23,618 nt of DNA from a virus. The stretch spans positions 1-23,618 of IMG/VR virus record IMGVR_UViG_3300021960_000520. One strand, 5' to 3'. Both the position numbers and the translations under genes were made by a program. Within the stretch, counting starts at the first letter, position 1, and each line of letters opens with the position of its first letter. This document shows positions 13,347-22,330 of this stretch, piece by piece. The notes below the pieces were generated by a model. It saw only the letters and a list, made by a program, of their open reading frames with translations. It was not told the origin of the DNA and searched no databases.

Positions 13347-14182
13347 TAAAATCCCCTCTTATTTTGAACCCATGCAGTAATTTCATTTAAGTCTTCTAAT
13401 TCGATATTAGTTTCATAATTGTTATCATAAGCCCATTGAATGAGTTTATTCGTAGAAAGATTACTACCGCTTTTTGGGATAAAAGGACAACCTCCTAAAC
13501 CCGCAATACTACTATCGAATTTATCTACTCCCCAATCAACTGCGGATTTTACATTAGAAAAAATATCTCGTTTAATTTCTTTATTTTGGTGAAGATGAAG
13601 GGCGATTTCACAATCTGCCTTGCGAGTTAATTCTAAAGTTTGTAGCATTTGTGTGGGATGGGCCACCCCTATTGTGTCGCATAATACTACTTCTTTTCCT
13701 AAATTAGAAGCCTTTTCTATTGCATTAACAAGGTCTTTTTCTTTTGGTTTGTTTTCGATAGGACAACCAAAAGCACATGAAATATAAACTCTAACATTTT
13801 CTTTATTTATATCTTCTAACATAGAATATAATTCGGAATATATCTCATCTAAATTTTTATTTAAATTTCTTTGATTGAATGAATTCGATGCTGAAAAAAA
13901 TACATTGAAATTTTTAGCACCGACTTCTTGTGCATTTTGTAATCCTTTTTTATTAGGAATAAGAACATCAAAATCATCAAGGTGTTTTGTTGCTTCAAAT
14001 ATTTCTTTTGCATCGGCCATTTGAGGAACAAGTTTGGGATTTACAAAAGAAGTAATTTCCATTTGTTTTAGTCCTGCGTTGTATAAAGATTCCACCATAT
14101 ACTTTTTTTCTTCTGTTGTTACATGAAAACTACTATTTTGAAGGCCATCTCTAACACCGACTTCGTAGATTTCAAGGGTCAT
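13346..14182 (-). CDS. Hydroxymethylglutaryl-CoA lyase (HMGL-like)
   Basis: A complete 278-residue TIM-barrel lyase of the DRE-TIM family, predicted to split HMG-CoA into acetoacetate and acetyl-CoA. Motifs agree closely with bacterial and human enzymes: EVGVRDGLQN (7-16, with R11 and metal ligand D12), ITSFVNPKLVPQMAD (43-57), CDTIGVAHP (168-176), HLH (H196, H198 metal ligands) and AGLGGCPFIPKSGSNL (227-242, with catalytic C232 and ligand N241). It is slightly shorter than the usual 295-300 residues but has no missing key residue. It lies in the terminase-portal interval with a good ribosome site (GAGGAG), one base after the preceding stop. This is an auxiliary metabolic gene, most likely taken from a cell. 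Alternative substrates of the wider family cannot be ruled out. Confidence 0.9.
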   Translation of the reverse strand: MTLEIYEVGVRDGLQNSSFHVTTEEKKYMVESLYNAGLKQMEITSFVNPKLVPQMADAKEIFEATKHLDDFDVLIPNKKGLQNAQEVGAKNFNVFFSASNSFNQRNLNKNLDEIYSELYSMLEDINKENVRVYISCAFGCPIENKPKEKDLVNAIEKASNLGKEVVLCDTIGVAHPTQMLQTLELTRKADCEIALHLHQNKEIKRDIFSNVKSAVDWGVDKFDSSIAGLGGCPFIPKSGSNLSTNKLIQWAYDNNYETNIELEDLNEITAWVQNKRGF

Positions 14183-14183
14183 T

Positions 14184-15803
14184 TCATTCTCCTCTTTTTT
14201 CTAATCTTAGTCGGGCATCTATTTCTTCTTGAGTATATCCTCTATTTTTTAATTTTTCAACATCTAAACCTGCTTCAACATAATTCATAATTTGCTCATC
14301 TGTAAATCCTAATTCTCTAAGTTTTTTGTAATCAAGATAATAGTGCATTTTCGGATGAGTTGGTAGTCCATAGCGTCTAGTGAGCATATCAAATGTTTCG
14401 GGTTTATTTTTATCTAAATAGTAGGCTTGTTTCAAACTTTTAATTTTAGCCTTTAGTGTATCTTCTTTAATAATGACACCAACTTGTTCTAATTCGTCCA
14501 TTACAGACATTTTACAATTATCTTTATATTTTTGAATATCATCAACATAAATTCCCTCTTTCACAAAATCATATCCTACATGGTCTTTATGATTTTCCCA
14601 CTTCATTAACTTAAAAAGTTCTTCACATCTTTCTTCATACCAATCAGTATTTTTATGTGCTTTCTTCATTCTTATAAGTTCAATAAGTAATTCAGCATTA
14701 CTCTTTTTTAATTTAAAATGAGGCATACATTTAGTAAGTAAATTATAGACATCATCTTGAGAATAAAAGTTTAGTCTATTAACGGGTCGAGTATCTTGTG
14801 GGGATTTTTGATTAAGATGTAGTTTTCCAAAACCTATGCTTTTGTGCATTTCCTCCATGAATATTTTTCCTCTATCCCCCGTAGCAATAAGTCCGACTCT
14901 TGGGTTGTAGTTTCTATCCATAGTAATATATCCATCGGAGTCAATAAATGCCGCAGTATATGACCAAATATTCTTTTTTATTTCGGTATTTATTTTGTAG
15001 TATTTTCCTTCAAGAGAAACAATATCTAAACTTTTACTAATTTTAGATATGGAATTCCATGAAGTTCTATCATATAGTTTAGAAGGCATTTTATCATGTA
15101 TTTGTCTTGAGGTAATGCCTTGATTTTCACAAACGCACTTAATAATAAAATCTTCGACTTCTTCTTTAATTGATTTTCTAACTGAATAATCAGTAATATT
15201 AGAAAGACTTTTTCTAAAGTTTGTTTTGGCTAAGTTCATCTGTTTTTGTAAAGTTGAGTATTCTTTACCATACGCCATATTTTTTTGCTCAAGTTCTGCT
15301 TCCCAATATTTACAAAGACTTTCGATAATTTCTCTTCTAGGTTCTACATCTTTTAACGAATGCAATTTTCTTAAATCTAATTCGTTATATTTCATTTTTT
15401 TAAATGCAGATTGATAAGGAGTTAGCCAATAAATATTATCAATGCACTTTTGTAAATATTCGGAATATCCTTCAATTAAAGAATCAATGCTCTTTGTCAT
15501 TTTTTCTCTAAGTTCTCCCTTCAAATTTCTTCTTTCTTTTCTCATATCTTTAATAATGTCGGGAACTGTTTCTTCGTAAATTTGAAAAGTGGGTGGATAT
15601 TCTTCTACAATTCTTTTTGCTTGGCTCATGTTCATATTATATTTTTTACAAATATCAATGCAAATCTCATTATCGGAAACAACATACATTTTTTGTGTAA
15701 TCATTTCCCGAATATCATCAAGGTCATTCTCGGCTTCTTCTTCAAGTTCAGCCACTTGTTGTAGGCGGCTACTTGCTTCCCTTAATTCTTGTGCGGTAGC
15801 CAT
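14184..15803 (-). CDS. Winged-helix plus LAGLIDADG homing-endonuclease-like protein
   Basis: A 539-residue protein. Residues 1-205 are helical and coiled. Residues about 213-272 form a winged helix ('EEVEDFIIKCVCENQGITSRQI...SWNSISKISKSLDIVSLEGKYYKI'). Residues about 278-400 hold a LAGLIDADG-type unit: TAAFIDSDGYI (283-293), strands up to NRLNFYSQDDV (342-352) and the KKSNAELLIELIRM helix (366-379). Only one such motif is visible, so it may act as a dimer or no longer cut. The C-terminal part (about 450-539) is helical with two short repeats, 'LRELGFTDEQI' and 'LKNRGYTQEEI'. It starts with AGGTGA and lies directly after the large terminase. It could be a homing enzyme inserted beside a conserved gene or one recruited to packaging, for example as a DNA-binding terminase partner. 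Confidence 0.83.
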   Translation of the reverse strand: MATAQELREASSRLQQVAELEEEAENDLDDIREMITQKMYVVSDNEICIDICKKYNMNMSQAKRIVEEYPPTFQIYEETVPDIIKDMRKERRNLKGELREKMTKSIDSLIEGYSEYLQKCIDNIYWLTPYQSAFKKMKYNELDLRKLHSLKDVEPRREIIESLCKYWEAELEQKNMAYGKEYSTLQKQMNLAKTNFRKSLSNITDYSVRKSIKEEVEDFIIKCVCENQGITSRQIHDKMPSKLYDRTSWNSISKISKSLDIVSLEGKYYKINTEIKKNIWSYTAAFIDSDGYITMDRNYNPRVGLIATGDRGKIFMEEMHKSIGFGKLHLNQKSPQDTRPVNRLNFYSQDDVYNLLTKCMPHFKLKKSNAELLIELIRMKKAHKNTDWYEERCEELFKLMKWENHKDHVGYDFVKEGIYVDDIQKYKDNCKMSVMDELEQVGVIIKEDTLKAKIKSLKQAYYLDKNKPETFDMLTRRYGLPTHPKMHYYLDYKKLRELGFTDEQIMNYVEAGLDVEKLKNRGYTQEEIDARLRLEKRGE

Positions 15804-15811
15804 GTTATCAC

Positions 15812-17239
15812 CTAGAAGTTTAATCCGATGATGCCTTTATATGGATTATAAGGCTTCTCGTTAAATATCCCCAAATCGTCTAATAATAAGAATTTTTCAC
15901 CCATTGTTTGTGAAGAAGCATTTGCTAAAGCCAAACTCATAACCATATCATCATGCCCCCCTACTCCTTCAAATCTTCCTGTTTCTGTAATAGCAAACAT
16001 AGATAATTCTTCTACTAAGGCAGTTGTTACTCTTCGACTTTCTTCATTTCCATAGGGCAAATGTATTTTGCCATTTTCAAAATTCATTTGTAGATTAAGA
16101 ATAATATCTTGTTTCTTTTTGCGTGTAGTATTAAAGTCATGCACATTTACATCGGATATGTTTCTTAACTCTTGAGTAAATGATTTAGCGAAAGCATTCG
16201 TTTCAAAGAGAATAACTTCGGGGTTGAATATTTTACTAACAATTCTAACTTTATTTAGATTCTCTCTAAACTCAACATTCTTTGCTCGGTCAATATACAC
16301 AATAGATTTATTGTCATGCTCATCAACTTCTAAGACTGTAATAACATTGTAGTCGCCATCAGTAGAAATAGCAGGGTCAATTCCTACATAATATTTGTAG
16401 CCTTCTCTTCTTGTAGGCTTTAATATCAAATCTTTGTTTTTGGCTCTTTCGATATATTCGGGATTAAATAAAGAAGTTCCCGTAGAAATAGGCACACACA
16501 TATATTCTCTTGTGAATTTAAGCGAGCCAATTTCAGCCTTTCTATCCATAAGAGAATCATAATCCCATCTTTCTTTCCAAAGAGGTTCATTAAGAGAATT
16601 CAAACAAGGATATTTTCTAACAAGGTATAGTGGATTTTCTTCTAATTGAGCATAAATATCTGTGTAAGAAAAAGGAGTTCCAATAATTCTTAATGATGCA
16701 GAATGATGTAGTGCGGGTATCATATCCCCAAAAAACCAATCTGTAACTTTTTGTATTCCCGTAAGACTGAATTCTTTTAGAGGGTCGTCAATAATAATTT
16801 CTTGTGGGTGAAGTCCACGAATTTGAGAATTTACAGAACGGGCCACAATATTGTTTCCATTGATAAGGTTCATTTCTTCAACCGCCCAACCCTTATTTCC
16901 TTCGGGTTTAAATCTTTCAAGAAGGGGGCTATTGAATAATTTAGCAATAGACTTCATGTGCATATTTGTCTGTTTTTGGTTTGAAGACATATATACAATT
17001 TGATAGGGGGGAGGTTGAAATATTAAATTCCATACTACCCAACTGTGCATAAATACTGATTTACCATGACCACGACTACAAATGATAACATTTCTGTTGG
17101 AGTCTTTCATCAAATCTAACCATTCTAATTGATGATTTGTCATTTGGTATTTCAAAACATATTCAAAGAAATAGGAAAAGGAATTTCTAGAAAGTTCTAA
17201 ATCCATTTGGTGTTCTAGATTTAATTTATTTATTTCCAT
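15812..17239 (-). CDS. Terminase large subunit (packaging ATPase and nuclease)
   Basis: A 475-residue large terminase, which drives DNA into the prohead and cuts it. The ATPase half has Walker A CSRGHGKS (54-61), an adjacent strand IVYMSSNQKQ (81-90) and Walker B EIIIDD (147-152), then RIIGTPF (184-190), a coupling-motif region. The nuclease half is of the RNase H type, with GIDPA (286-290, D288), FETN (345-348, E346) and GGHDDMVMSLALA (427-439, D430/D431). Length and layout are normal for the family. It begins at an ATG overlapping the stop of the small helical gene upstream (TAATG), with GAGGGA ahead of it, and is followed by the LAGLIDADG protein. No intein is present in it. Confidence 0.95.
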   Translation of the reverse strand: MEINKLNLEHQMDLELSRNSFSYFFEYVLKYQMTNHQLEWLDLMKDSNRNVIICSRGHGKSVFMHSWVVWNLIFQPPPYQIVYMSSNQKQTNMHMKSIAKLFNSPLLERFKPEGNKGWAVEEMNLINGNNIVARSVNSQIRGLHPQEIIIDDPLKEFSLTGIQKVTDWFFGDMIPALHHSASLRIIGTPFSYTDIYAQLEENPLYLVRKYPCLNSLNEPLWKERWDYDSLMDRKAEIGSLKFTREYMCVPISTGTSLFNPEYIERAKNKDLILKPTRREGYKYYVGIDPAISTDGDYNVITVLEVDEHDNKSIVYIDRAKNVEFRENLNKVRIVSKIFNPEVILFETNAFAKSFTQELRNISDVNVHDFNTTRKKKQDIILNLQMNFENGKIHLPYGNEESRRVTTALVEELSMFAITETGRFEGVGGHDDMVMSLALANASSQTMGEKFLLLDDLGIFNEKPYNPYKGIIGLNF

Positions 17240-17484
17240 TACTGTTCCCTCAAAGAAAATAATATGGCTTTCATTTCGTCCATTATTATTTTGTATATTC
17301 TATTAAATTCACTAAGAAAATCTTCAAATTCATCAGCATTTATCATTTTTTCTGTGTGATAATCACGAATAAATTCTTCAATTTCTATAATTATATCTTT
17401 AAATTCACCAATTTTTTGAATAAGAATATTGGCTTTTGATGGTTCTTGTCCTATTGGTTTAGCATAAGTATCTTTTTTTAACAT
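17239..17484 (-). CDS. Small helical protein upstream of terminase
   Basis: An 81-residue, mostly helical acidic protein (helices about 22-45 and 50-80). The ATG at 17484 has AGGTGA five bases upstream; the GTG three codons earlier has no site. The place directly before the large terminase, with overlapping stop and start, is where a small terminase subunit is often found. I see no helix-turn-helix, so this is only a positional suggestion. Confidence 0.7.
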   Translation of the reverse strand: MLKKDTYAKPIGQEPSKANILIQKIGEFKDIIIEIEEFIRDYHTEKMINADEFEDFLSEFNRIYKIIMDEMKAILFSLREQ

Positions 17485-17489
17485 AATAC

Positions 17490-19943
17490 TCACCTAAAAT
17501 TAGCCTTAAGGAAATAAACTACTTCTTCTGTAATTCCTAAAGATTTAGCAATATTGCTAAACGAATCAATTTCACTTACTGCTTTAACAATTTCATTAGC
17601 AATAATATCCATACTGTATTTTTCATCCACTTTTCTAATCGCCCAATCAATGTGTTCAACTTCATCTATTGAATTCCGACCATAGAAAGTTTCCATACCC
17701 TTCATAATTCTCAAAGAATCATGAACATTCAAAATTTTATCTTGTATTTCTTTTTTCTTTAGTTCATTAAAGATATTGGAAATGTTTTCTCCTAGTGGTA
17801 TCTTTTGTTTATTATCGTCTATAAATTCTAAAACAGAATAGAGAGTTTCGGAATCCCTCACATCAAAATCTTCTGCTCCTATATCGGTAATAGTAAAAGA
17901 ACCAAACAGTCGAGTTTTTTCGGAAATATTAGGATTCATTTTTTTCCATATTGAGCCGACTAAAAGAGAAAAGTCTTTGACCACTTGTTTTCTTTTTTCA
18001 TCCTCGTTTTTGAAGAAAGCCTGTATGACTTTGATTGCTCTTCTTCCTTCTCTTATTACTTTGTTAATATCTATTTCTCCTTCTAAACTCTTTAGGAATT
18101 TTAGAATAGTGTTTGCTTGATTTTTCTTAATTGGTATATTCTTTGTGGCTAGATTTTGAACTAAAGCGGAATATGTAGGGGTGGATTTTGGAGTAGGTTG
18201 CGATACAAACATAATAAGAGCCTTTGTATTTCTATCATTTTGATATGGGAAACGCAACCCTACATTGTTTGTTCTATCGAAAGAGGGCTTGATATAATAT
18301 TCATAGAATGCTTTTATGTATTCTATAATTTTCTCATCAAGATTTTCTCTAGCAGAAAAAGGTCTTGGTCGTGTTCTTTGTCCGTATGTTCTAGATACGG
18401 CTTCGTCTTCTTGATTTGCTTTGTAGTCCTTTTTTCCTGTTATGAAAGTAACACTACCTCTTGCTCCTTCACGGAATTGAGTTGATTCTACATAATCTGC
18501 TATGGATTCAATTGCATCTGTTATTGCTTCTATTGTTTCGTTGGCTTTACTATCTATTGATGATTCTTTAGGCTCTTTGGGTTCTTCACCTTCTTCGGTT
18601 TCGGATTCTATCCATTCTAATACTTCCCCCCCATAAAAAATAGGAAAGTAGGAATTCTCAATTTTTTTCATTGAAGTAATATCTTTAGCGGCATCATTAA
18701 TTGCTTCTATTTCATTTAATGGTAATGTAAGTTTTCTAGAATAGGCTTGTATTAGTTTTTTCATTCTAAGAGTTCTCGCAGGAATAAACGACCCCATATA
18801 TTTTTCAGCATAGAGTTTCCCTATAATATCCATTTCTGTTGTTTCAACGATATTCTTGTAAGATTCTTGTATAGAATTTGCTAATGCAGTATATTTTTGC
18901 CTACCTTCTTCTGTTCTAAATTTAGTTGCTCCTTCTTCAATATCGGCATATTCTTCAAAGGCCTTCTTATCAATATCATAGCCTATTCTTTTTAACATCT
19001 CGGTAAAAATAAGTAGGGCTTGTGCTTTTTCATTTGAGGCAGAAGCAGTAATAAGATTTACAGGACTCATTTTTTTAATATATTGGCCTTTTTTTCCTAC
19101 TGCTAGAACTTTTGCGGTTTTAATGAGTCTATTTCTTCTCTTCTCATCATCAATTTCTTCTTGTGTTATTCCGCTTTTTGTTTCTTTCAATCCATTGATT
19201 ATTTCTACTAACGAATCAAATTCTTTACTCTTATCTTCCCAAAATTTATAAATTTCTTCTCTCTCTTTTAGTCCTCTTTTTAGAGTATTTCCTAACTTAG
19301 ACCGAATTTCGTCCTTTACATCTATGGCCTTACCCTTCTTTGTTTTTTGAGTAGAAGTAATGCCCTTATAGTATTCATCAATGCCCTCTAATAATTTTTT
19401 AAAACTAGGCATGGCTTCTATTGTCTTAAACATATTAGTGCTTATTGAGTCAGTTCTTGCTTTCATTCTTTCAAGAATTTTTTCGGACTTAAAACGGGGA
19501 AGGTTTTGCTTTTCACTAAATGGGTCTTTGATGTTAATTTTAGAAGAAGAAATATCGCCCGATAATGTATTCATAGTAATGGGTTTATCATTATAGGTAA
19601 TGTTTGAGAAAAACTTATTTAAAAAATTATTTAACTCTTCGGCTTCATCAACTTCACTTCCTGCTCCCTTTTCTGTCATTAAAATTGCTAAATTCTTTTT
19701 AGATAAGGGGCCATCTTCTCTTGTTTTTTCTGTGATTAAATCTCTTAATTCTTTACCGTCTTCATTTTCTTCTAAAATAGAAGAAAAATGTTGTTCCATA
19801 ATATTGATTATTTCTCTTTTAAGCCCCGAATAATTATCCTTATATTTTATTCTCAAATCAAATAGTTCTTCACTTGGAGGCAAAACCCCTACTAAATCTG
19901 TCGAAGCAAATCTACTCTCAAAATTTTCTTCATTAACTTTCAT
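17490..19943 (-). CDS. Large helical protein of unknown function (817 aa)
   Basis: The second largest gene in the window. The protein is soluble, mostly helical, and rich in Lys, Glu, Ile and Ser. There is an acidic linker at about 444-463 (ESETEEGEEPKEPKE) separating two halves. The second half contains a more folded region, about 495-620, including RTYGQRTRPRPFSARENLDE and LRFPYQNDRNTKALIMFVSQ. I recognise no catalytic motif, cysteines are almost absent and there is no membrane segment. The start overlaps the preceding gene by 11 bases with GGAGAGGT upstream. It lies between the tagged cassette and the terminase. Candidates are an internal head protein or a packaging accessory; neither is supported by homology. 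Confidence 0.78.
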   Translation of the reverse strand: MKVNEENFESRFASTDLVGVLPPSEELFDLRIKYKDNYSGLKREIINIMEQHFSSILEENEDGKELRDLITEKTREDGPLSKKNLAILMTEKGAGSEVDEAEELNNFLNKFFSNITYNDKPITMNTLSGDISSSKINIKDPFSEKQNLPRFKSEKILERMKARTDSISTNMFKTIEAMPSFKKLLEGIDEYYKGITSTQKTKKGKAIDVKDEIRSKLGNTLKRGLKEREEIYKFWEDKSKEFDSLVEIINGLKETKSGITQEEIDDEKRRNRLIKTAKVLAVGKKGQYIKKMSPVNLITASASNEKAQALLIFTEMLKRIGYDIDKKAFEEYADIEEGATKFRTEEGRQKYTALANSIQESYKNIVETTEMDIIGKLYAEKYMGSFIPARTLRMKKLIQAYSRKLTLPLNEIEAINDAAKDITSMKKIENSYFPIFYGGEVLEWIESETEEGEEPKEPKESSIDSKANETIEAITDAIESIADYVESTQFREGARGSVTFITGKKDYKANQEDEAVSRTYGQRTRPRPFSARENLDEKIIEYIKAFYEYYIKPSFDRTNNVGLRFPYQNDRNTKALIMFVSQPTPKSTPTYSALVQNLATKNIPIKKNQANTILKFLKSLEGEIDINKVIREGRRAIKVIQAFFKNEDEKRKQVVKDFSLLVGSIWKKMNPNISEKTRLFGSFTITDIGAEDFDVRDSETLYSVLEFIDDNKQKIPLGENISNIFNELKKKEIQDKILNVHDSLRIMKGMETFYGRNSIDEVEHIDWAIRKVDEKYSMDIIANEIVKAVSEIDSFSNIAKSLGITEEVVYFLKANFR

Positions 19944-21477
19944 CTTCTACCTCTCCTTGAATCACATTATTTTTCTTTAACAAATAAAATAAAGCATCTA
20001 CATTCTGTGTATATTTTTCGGGATTATTCACTAGGTCTTCTACCTTTTGCTCAATGTTGTTTGGCAATTCTTGTTTAAATTGATAAATTGCCTTTGATAA
20101 TTCTTGTTCATATTTATCCCAATCTTTCTCATCAAAAGAATTTAATTCATCATAATACCTAGCCGCCATGTGAATAGAACCTAGCCCTCTTCTTATTTTT
20201 TCTTCTAAGTCGCTAGTTTCTTGAGCATTCTCTAAAGAAAAAGAAAAGTCGGAATAGGTTTTCAAAATATTTTTAACAGTAGGTAAATCCATTGTAAGTT
20301 TTTCTAAAAGTTCTTCTTTAGTTTCTTCATCAACCAATTCCGAAATAGATTCTTTTAGGCGTTCTACTTCATTGGGTATAAGTAGGGCTTTCCCATCACG
20401 AATTTCAATTTCCTCAAACATTAAAATATCTATATCATTATCATCTAATTCTTCTTTTATATTGTTTAAATCCCTCTCGGATAATACTACATCTTGTTGT
20501 TGTTTAGGGGCAAATTCCAAAAAGTAATTATTGAGAATGTTTCCTTCTGTTGTTTCTATACTCAATAGTCTTTTCAAATAAGGGTTCATAATATAGCCCC
20601 CTCCATACGATTGAAAAACAATATTGTTTTTTCCTAGTAGTTTATTGTTTATGCTAGGTAAAAAGTTAGGAGTTAATTTTTGTAGTTTAATTTTACCTAT
20701 TGTTCTATTTTCTAAGAAGTTGATGTAGCCGCTTATTAAATTTTCCATAGGTTCTACTTCTGTGGTTTCTTCTATGTCTTTTTCTTCTCCAATTTCTCTT
20801 TTTACATCTATTTTTTTATCCATTTTTATTTTATCAAGAAGAGGAGAAAGAGTAGATTCTACAAAAACACGAACACCTGCTCCTTCTCTTTTTTCAATCT
20901 CTTTTATCTTTTGTTGGGCTTTTTTTGAGGCTTCTTCATATCCTACTATCATCTGTTCTTTCTGTGTTCCCTTGACTCCCATTTTACCAAAAGTAAATGT
21001 CAAAAGAATAGAAGTGTTGGGAGTAGTTTCAAAATTTTCCAATGTGGTTTTTTCTTCTACTGATTTAAAGGCGTTAAGAAGAGCCTCTCTATTTTTGAGG
21101 TTGGCTATTTGTCTTCTTATACCTATTTCCCCTCTTGACAAAATATCCTCAAAAAGTTCCTTTGCTTTTTCCTTTGTTGGATTCTCAATAAAAGATTCAA
21201 GTTGATTTTCAGTAACCATTTTTGGCCTCTTTTTATTCAATTGAACCAACGCATTACTAATCTCTTTTCTTTCTTGAGCAGAAAGATTTTCAGTCAAACG
21301 AAGAAAAGATGGATTCGTGCGTATTTCTTTATTTGTTGAACCCAATTCTTGAAGAATACGAATAAGATTTTGGTATTGGCTAGCCTTTGTATTAAGAATA
21401 CCCTCATAGTATGGTAGTCTTTTTGGTAAATCTTGAAGAAGATTTTCCAAAGTAATAGTAGGGTTTCTTCTAGCCAT
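19933..21477 (-). CDS. Large hypothetical protein (514 aa)
   Basis: A 514-residue acidic, mostly helical protein. Residues 1-135 are charged helices. About 150-215 holds a region with strands ('TSILLTFTFGKMG') and a Lys-rich helix. About 265-320 contains LQKLTPNFLPSINNKLLGK and IVFQSYGGGYIMNP, probably the folded core. The rest is coiled, and the end is acidic. Start ATG has AGGTTGAT upstream. It is translationally linked to the 817-residue protein by overlap, suggesting the two are partners made in equal amounts. No family recognised. It carries no MSW tag despite following the tagged cassette. Confidence 0.77.
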   Translation of the reverse strand: MARRNPTITLENLLQDLPKRLPYYEGILNTKASQYQNLIRILQELGSTNKEIRTNPSFLRLTENLSAQERKEISNALVQLNKKRPKMVTENQLESFIENPTKEKAKELFEDILSRGEIGIRRQIANLKNREALLNAFKSVEEKTTLENFETTPNTSILLTFTFGKMGVKGTQKEQMIVGYEEASKKAQQKIKEIEKREGAGVRVFVESTLSPLLDKIKMDKKIDVKREIGEEKDIEETTEVEPMENLISGYINFLENRTIGKIKLQKLTPNFLPSINNKLLGKNNIVFQSYGGGYIMNPYLKRLLSIETTEGNILNNYFLEFAPKQQQDVVLSERDLNNIKEELDDNDIDILMFEEIEIRDGKALLIPNEVERLKESISELVDEETKEELLEKLTMDLPTVKNILKTYSDFSFSLENAQETSDLEEKIRRGLGSIHMAARYYDELNSFDEKDWDKYEQELSKAIYQFKQELPNNIEQKVEDLVNNPEKYTQNVDALFYLLKKNNVIQGEVEDES

Positions 21478-21481
21478 AATA

Positions 21482-21808
21482 TCAACCTAATCTTCTTGCT
21501 TCATCGGGCATAACTGTTCTTTGTTGTTGTTGTTCTTGTTGTGAAGATAGGGCTTTTTGTTCAGCAGAAGAAATATCTACATTGTCTAATTGAATAACTC
21601 CTCCATAGTTTTGTCCTTGTATGGCCACATTAAAAATAAAACTATCAGCGATTCTTTGCCCTTTTGGAATTAACTCATTGTATTTGTTTTGTATTTGATT
21701 AAGAATATCTTTGGAGGCTCTAAATTTTGTTTGGCCAATTTGTGTGGGTTTGGTAAATGGCCAACCCTTTTCTAAATCGTCTTCTTTTAGTATTTCTTTC
21801 CAAGTCAT
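21482..21808 (-). CDS. Tagged small protein, Gln-rich tail
   Basis: A 108-residue protein opening with MTWKEILKED. The middle (about 25-75) is a compact mixed domain ('KFRASKDILNQIQNKYNELIPKG...SFIFNVAIQG...YGGVIQLDNV'). The end is Gln-rich and disordered, closing PDEARRLG. Its leader and first codons are identical to those of the next tagged gene over 36 bases, while the two bodies are unrelated. No function can be assigned; predicted virion cargo only by the tag. Confidence 0.78.
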   Translation of the reverse strand: MTWKEILKEDDLEKGWPFTKPTQIGQTKFRASKDILNQIQNKYNELIPKGQRIADSFIFNVAIQGQNYGGVIQLDNVDISSAEQKALSSQQEQQQQRTVMPDEARRLG

Positions 21809-21821
21809 TGTAGCATCTCCT
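21786..21821 (-). repeat. Leader-plus-tag repeat, type MTWKEILK, copy 1
   Basis: These 36 bases are identical to 22295-22330. They include the ribosome site (AGGAGATGCTACA), the ATG and the codons for MTWKEILK. The downstream coding sequences are not related, so the repeat is a 5' module shared by different genes and not a gene duplication in the usual sense. Confidence 0.85.
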
Positions 21822-22317
21822 ATGGCCTATATCCTGTGGAGGAGGCTTTAGTAGGTTTAGATTCGGGGTCTTTAGGAATCCAATCAACGCCACCTTCACC
21901 AAGATATTCTAAAGACATACCCGATTCATCTAACTGCATTTCTTCGGGCGTTCTATCTATCATTTTAATAAATTCCAATAAAAAGTCATAAACTTTCTTT
22001 GGGTTTTTCTCCATAGTTTCATAATCTTGACTTTGAAAAGCAAACATATAATCATCGGAAGAGAAATCAATAAAAATACCATCGTCAATATAAACACTTA
22101 CTTCTGTTCCATTTCTTTCATCCTCTATTTGATTAAAGGGCGTTCTTCTCCCGTTCTTTAACAAATACAGAATATCCGAAGCAACTTCTTTTGTCAATTC
22201 TCCGTAAATATAAGGTTGGCTTGAATCTCTAGTAAGAAGACTCCTATTAGATTTAATAAAATCAATAATCTTCTCAACCTCAATAACATCTTGCTTTAGT
22301 ATTTCTTTCCAAGTCAT
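21820..22317 (-). CDS. Tagged acidic protein of unknown function
   Basis: A 165-residue protein starting MTWKEILKQD, then a mixed alpha/beta domain (about 14-130). This has strands around TEVSVYIDDGIFIDFSSDDYMFAFQSQD and a helix KKVYDFLLEFIKMID, a compact fold of 100-120 residues. The end is polar (DWIPKDPESKPTK). It starts inside the stop of the 33-residue zinc protein (ATGA overlap). Its 36-base leader and tag are copied in the next gene. No family recognised. Confidence 0.78.
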   Translation of the reverse strand: MTWKEILKQDVIEVEKIIDFIKSNRSLLTRDSSQPYIYGELTKEVASDILYLLKNGRRTPFNQIEDERNGTEVSVYIDDGIFIDFSSDDYMFAFQSQDYETMEKNPKKVYDFLLEFIKMIDRTPEEMQLDESGMSLEYLGEGGVDWIPKDPESKPTKASSTGYRP

Positions 22318-22330
22318 TGTAGCATCTCCT
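22295..22330 (-). repeat. Leader-plus-tag repeat, type MTWKEILK, copy 2
   Basis: Identical over 36 bases to 21786-21821. In this copy the ribosome-site portion also encodes the last residues (KEMLQ) of the upstream zinc protein. Confidence 0.85.

Noticed and set aside
13346-14182. The HMG-CoA lyase gene as bacterial contamination or a decayed copy
   Set aside because: Its frame is complete with all active-site residues, its base composition matches the neighbours, and it joins both neighbours with operon-style overlaps and ribosome sites.
14184-15803. The LAGLIDADG domain as an intein of the terminase
   Set aside because: The terminase is uninterrupted, and the LAGLIDADG protein has its own start and ribosome site and lacks intein splice-junction residues.
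20762-21205. A 147-codon open frame on the plus strand
   Set aside because: It lies wholly inside the 514-aa gene on the other strand, has no ribosome site, and its Ser/Phe/Leu-rich composition is the mirror of Glu/Lys-rich coding. The same holds for the other plus-strand frames, such as 5095-5364, 9336-9623 and 2728-3021.
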